Below, piece after piece: positions 4,715-5,711 of a stretch of DNA of 5,711 nt. The notes beneath the pieces are model-generated. The model was not told the origin of the DNA and did no database searches. It was given only the letters and a program-made list of their open reading frames with translations. The first letter of the stretch is position 1, and each line of letters begins with the position of its first letter. Position numbers and translations under genes: made by a program. The DNA is from Candidatus Aenigmatarchaeota archaeon. GTDB taxonomy: Archaea > Aenigmatarchaeota > Aenigmatarchaeia > GW2011-AR5. The DNA is taken from positions 1-5,711 of the forward strand of contig JACQNX010000034.1 in assembly GCA_016202875.1 (NCBI GenBank), in the 5' to 3' direction.

Positions 4715-5209
4715 ATGGGACAAATTTACAACTGGCTTAGAGACAGAGGAAACCAGAAGGCCATAGCAATGGGAGCAGGCGGTCTGGCTGGTGCTACTCT
4801 TGTGCATCTTGGCTTAGACACAAGAGCATTTGACAGTAAAAGCCTTTACGATATGACTGAATCTGCATTAAGGTTTATTCCCTACGGTATTGCTGCTCTT
4901 GGAATGGGCAGGGCCAACGCGATGAGATACAGCCATGAAGTCGGCAGGCCGCTGACTCCGAGGGAGACAATTCACGCTTATCTGGATGGTGCTGTCGTCT
5001 CATCTGCAATTATAGAAGGATGGGAACACGTAGGACAGTATATTCAGCCTCAGCTGCATGCTGCAGTTGGTGACTATGCCAAGAAGACATTTGTTGGCCA
5101 GGGCAGCGTCATGGACCTGATCGCGACAACACTTGGAACAGGCGGTCTGGTTGCTGCAAAAGAATGGCTATCGCATGGAAGGTCGCCACGTGAAAAACAG
5201 GATAAATAA
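4715..5209 (+). CDS. Putative membrane protein, possibly VanZ-like (164 aa)
   Basis: Four moderately hydrophobic segments are visible at about residues 15-33, 51-66, 87-102 and 131-148, separated by charged loops, suggesting a small integral membrane protein. Polar residues sit in or beside the later segments: E101, W103, E104 and Q108 (IIEGWEHVGQYI), and DLIATTLGTGGL (134-145). The last resembles the Asp-then-small-residue/Gly helix pattern of VanZ-like and YjdF/DUF2238 membrane families, but the match is weak and could be chance. The C-terminus is basic and polar (154-164). The start ATG at 4715 has only a weak GGGGT-containing upstream stretch, so translation may depend on the preceding gene 18 bp away. 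The stop overlaps the next start (TAATG), which indicates tight coupling with the 5209 gene. Function unknown. Confidence 0.72.
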   Translation: MGQIYNWLRDRGNQKAIAMGAGGLAGATLVHLGLDTRAFDSKSLYDMTESALRFIPYGIAALGMGRANAMRYSHEVGRPLTPRETIHAYLDGAVVSSAIIEGWEHVGQYIQPQLHAAVGDYAKKTFVGQGSVMDLIATTLGTGGLVAAKEWLSHGRSPREKQDK

Positions 5210-5685
5210 TGGGTGATTGGATGAAACTAAAAGACTTTTTGAACGACCAAGGACAGGCACAACCTGTTGACCCTAAAGCTGCATTTAGAGCTGGTTATGA
5301 AAGTGCAATGAAAAAGGGGGCAGAAGATAGGGCTTACTGGAACAGAGTATATATGGGCTTAGAACAGCAAGGGCGCGATTATTTTGTAAACGTGCCAGAA
5401 GGTGAAAAAGACGGTGTAATTGCTGCATGTGGAAAGACATTTTTACAAACGGCTTTAAGTCGACTTCCACGCTGTACTGCAGAGACGCACTTTTCAGACC
5501 CGTATGGTCAAGCGGTGGCTGCATTAGCAGTTCTCAGATACGCTCCAGCAGTTCTTTGGGAAGACGAAGAGGTAAGTAATGCCTACAGCGCACTGATTGG
5601 CAGGATGAAAGGCGGGGGCGCGAACAGTTACGCTGACGACCTGCTACAGAAACTGAAAGAAGCAGCCACAACTAATTGTCCTTAA
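5209..5685 (+). CDS. Soluble helical protein of unknown function (158 aa)
   Basis: I do not recognise this family. The protein is probably alpha-helical and cytosolic. It has a charged N-terminal third (21-58, with DPKAAFRAGYESAMKKGAEDRAYW), a central segment with cysteines 74 and 89, an alanine-rich moderately hydrophobic helix (101-117), and a GGG turn (135-137) before a last amphipathic helix (140-153); a third cysteine is at 157. The ATG at 5209 overlaps the previous stop by one base. A second in-frame ATG at 5221 lies 3 nt after GGTGAT (5212-5217), a perfect but close Shine-Dalgarno match, so the true N-terminus may be MKLKDFL. The tight overlap implies that it is made together with the putative membrane protein and may act with it. 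Its hydrophobic stretch is too weak to call a membrane segment. Confidence 0.72.
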   Translation: MGDWMKLKDFLNDQGQAQPVDPKAAFRAGYESAMKKGAEDRAYWNRVYMGLEQQGRDYFVNVPEGEKDGVIAACGKTFLQTALSRLPRCTAETHFSDPYGQAVAALAVLRYAPAVLWEDEEVSNAYSALIGRMKGGGANSYADDLLQKLKEAATTNCP

Positions 5686-5692
5686 TAGTAAT

Positions 5693-5697
5693 GGTGA
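5693..5697 (+). promoter_or_regulatory. Ribosome binding site for the gene at the right edge
   Basis: GGTGA lies 6 nt before an ATG at 5704 and 8 bp after the preceding stop. The same core precedes the starts at 174 and 5221, so this appears to be the local Shine-Dalgarno type. Confidence 0.5.
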
Positions 5698-5703
5698 ATA
5701 GAA

Positions 5704-5711
5704 ATGAAAAC
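5704..5711 (+). CDS. Start of a further gene (partial, cut by the window edge)
   Basis: Only ATG AAA AC is visible, so nothing can be said of the product. The start is supported by the GGTGA ribosome binding site and by its position 18 bp after the stop at 5685, which continues the compact same-strand layout. An alternative ATG at 5691 in another frame is also open to the edge but has no ribosome binding site of its own. Confidence 0.4.

Overview
The window looks archaeal. The clearest signs are gene starts with A/T-rich TATA boxes 25-28 nt upstream of the ATG and no ribosome binding site (leaderless genes), a BRE/TATA-like promoter at 4451-4466, GGTGA-type Shine-Dalgarno sequences at other starts, heavy AGA/AGG arginine and ATA isoleucine use, a MiaB-like methylthiotransferase of the archaeal/eukaryotic type, and a methylthioadenosine phosphorylase with a C-terminal CxC motif as known in archaeal enzymes. 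Gene density is high and proteins are short, with many unrecognised products. That would suit a small-genome (DPANN-like) archaeon, but the lineage cannot be fixed from this window.

Layout. 1-133 is the 3' end of an unrecognised gene containing a strong inverted repeat (22-69). 174-368 is a small basic protein of unknown function, followed by a T-rich terminator. 462-1244 (minus strand) is S-methyl-5'-thioadenosine phosphorylase. A 52-bp gap, possibly using one shared TATA element in both directions, separates it from a plus-strand pair (1297-1737 and 1760-2200) of short proteins that each carry an HExxH zinc-protease motif. The first has an N-terminal hydrophobic export/anchor segment; the second has none.

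A perfect 8-1-8 inverted repeat (2194-2210) lies at the end of the second protease gene, 4 bp from the TATA box of the next gene. It is a good candidate operator. That next gene (2246-3124) encodes a PHP-fold metal-dependent hydrolase with a Tat-like signal sequence. It is followed after 33 bp by the tRNA t6A37 methylthiotransferase (3158-4447), so both may be under the same control.

A fresh BRE/TATA promoter directly after that gene serves a compact set of unrecognised genes: a 58-residue acidic protein (4520-4696), a four-segment putative membrane protein (4715-5209), a soluble 158-residue protein overlapping it by one base (5209-5685), and the start of one more gene at the right edge (5704).

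The housekeeping parts are methylthioadenosine salvage and tRNA position-37 modification. The accessory parts are the paired HExxH proteins, the exported PHP hydrolase with its putative operator, and the 3' cluster of orphan genes. No mobile element, CRISPR array, tRNA or rRNA was seen.
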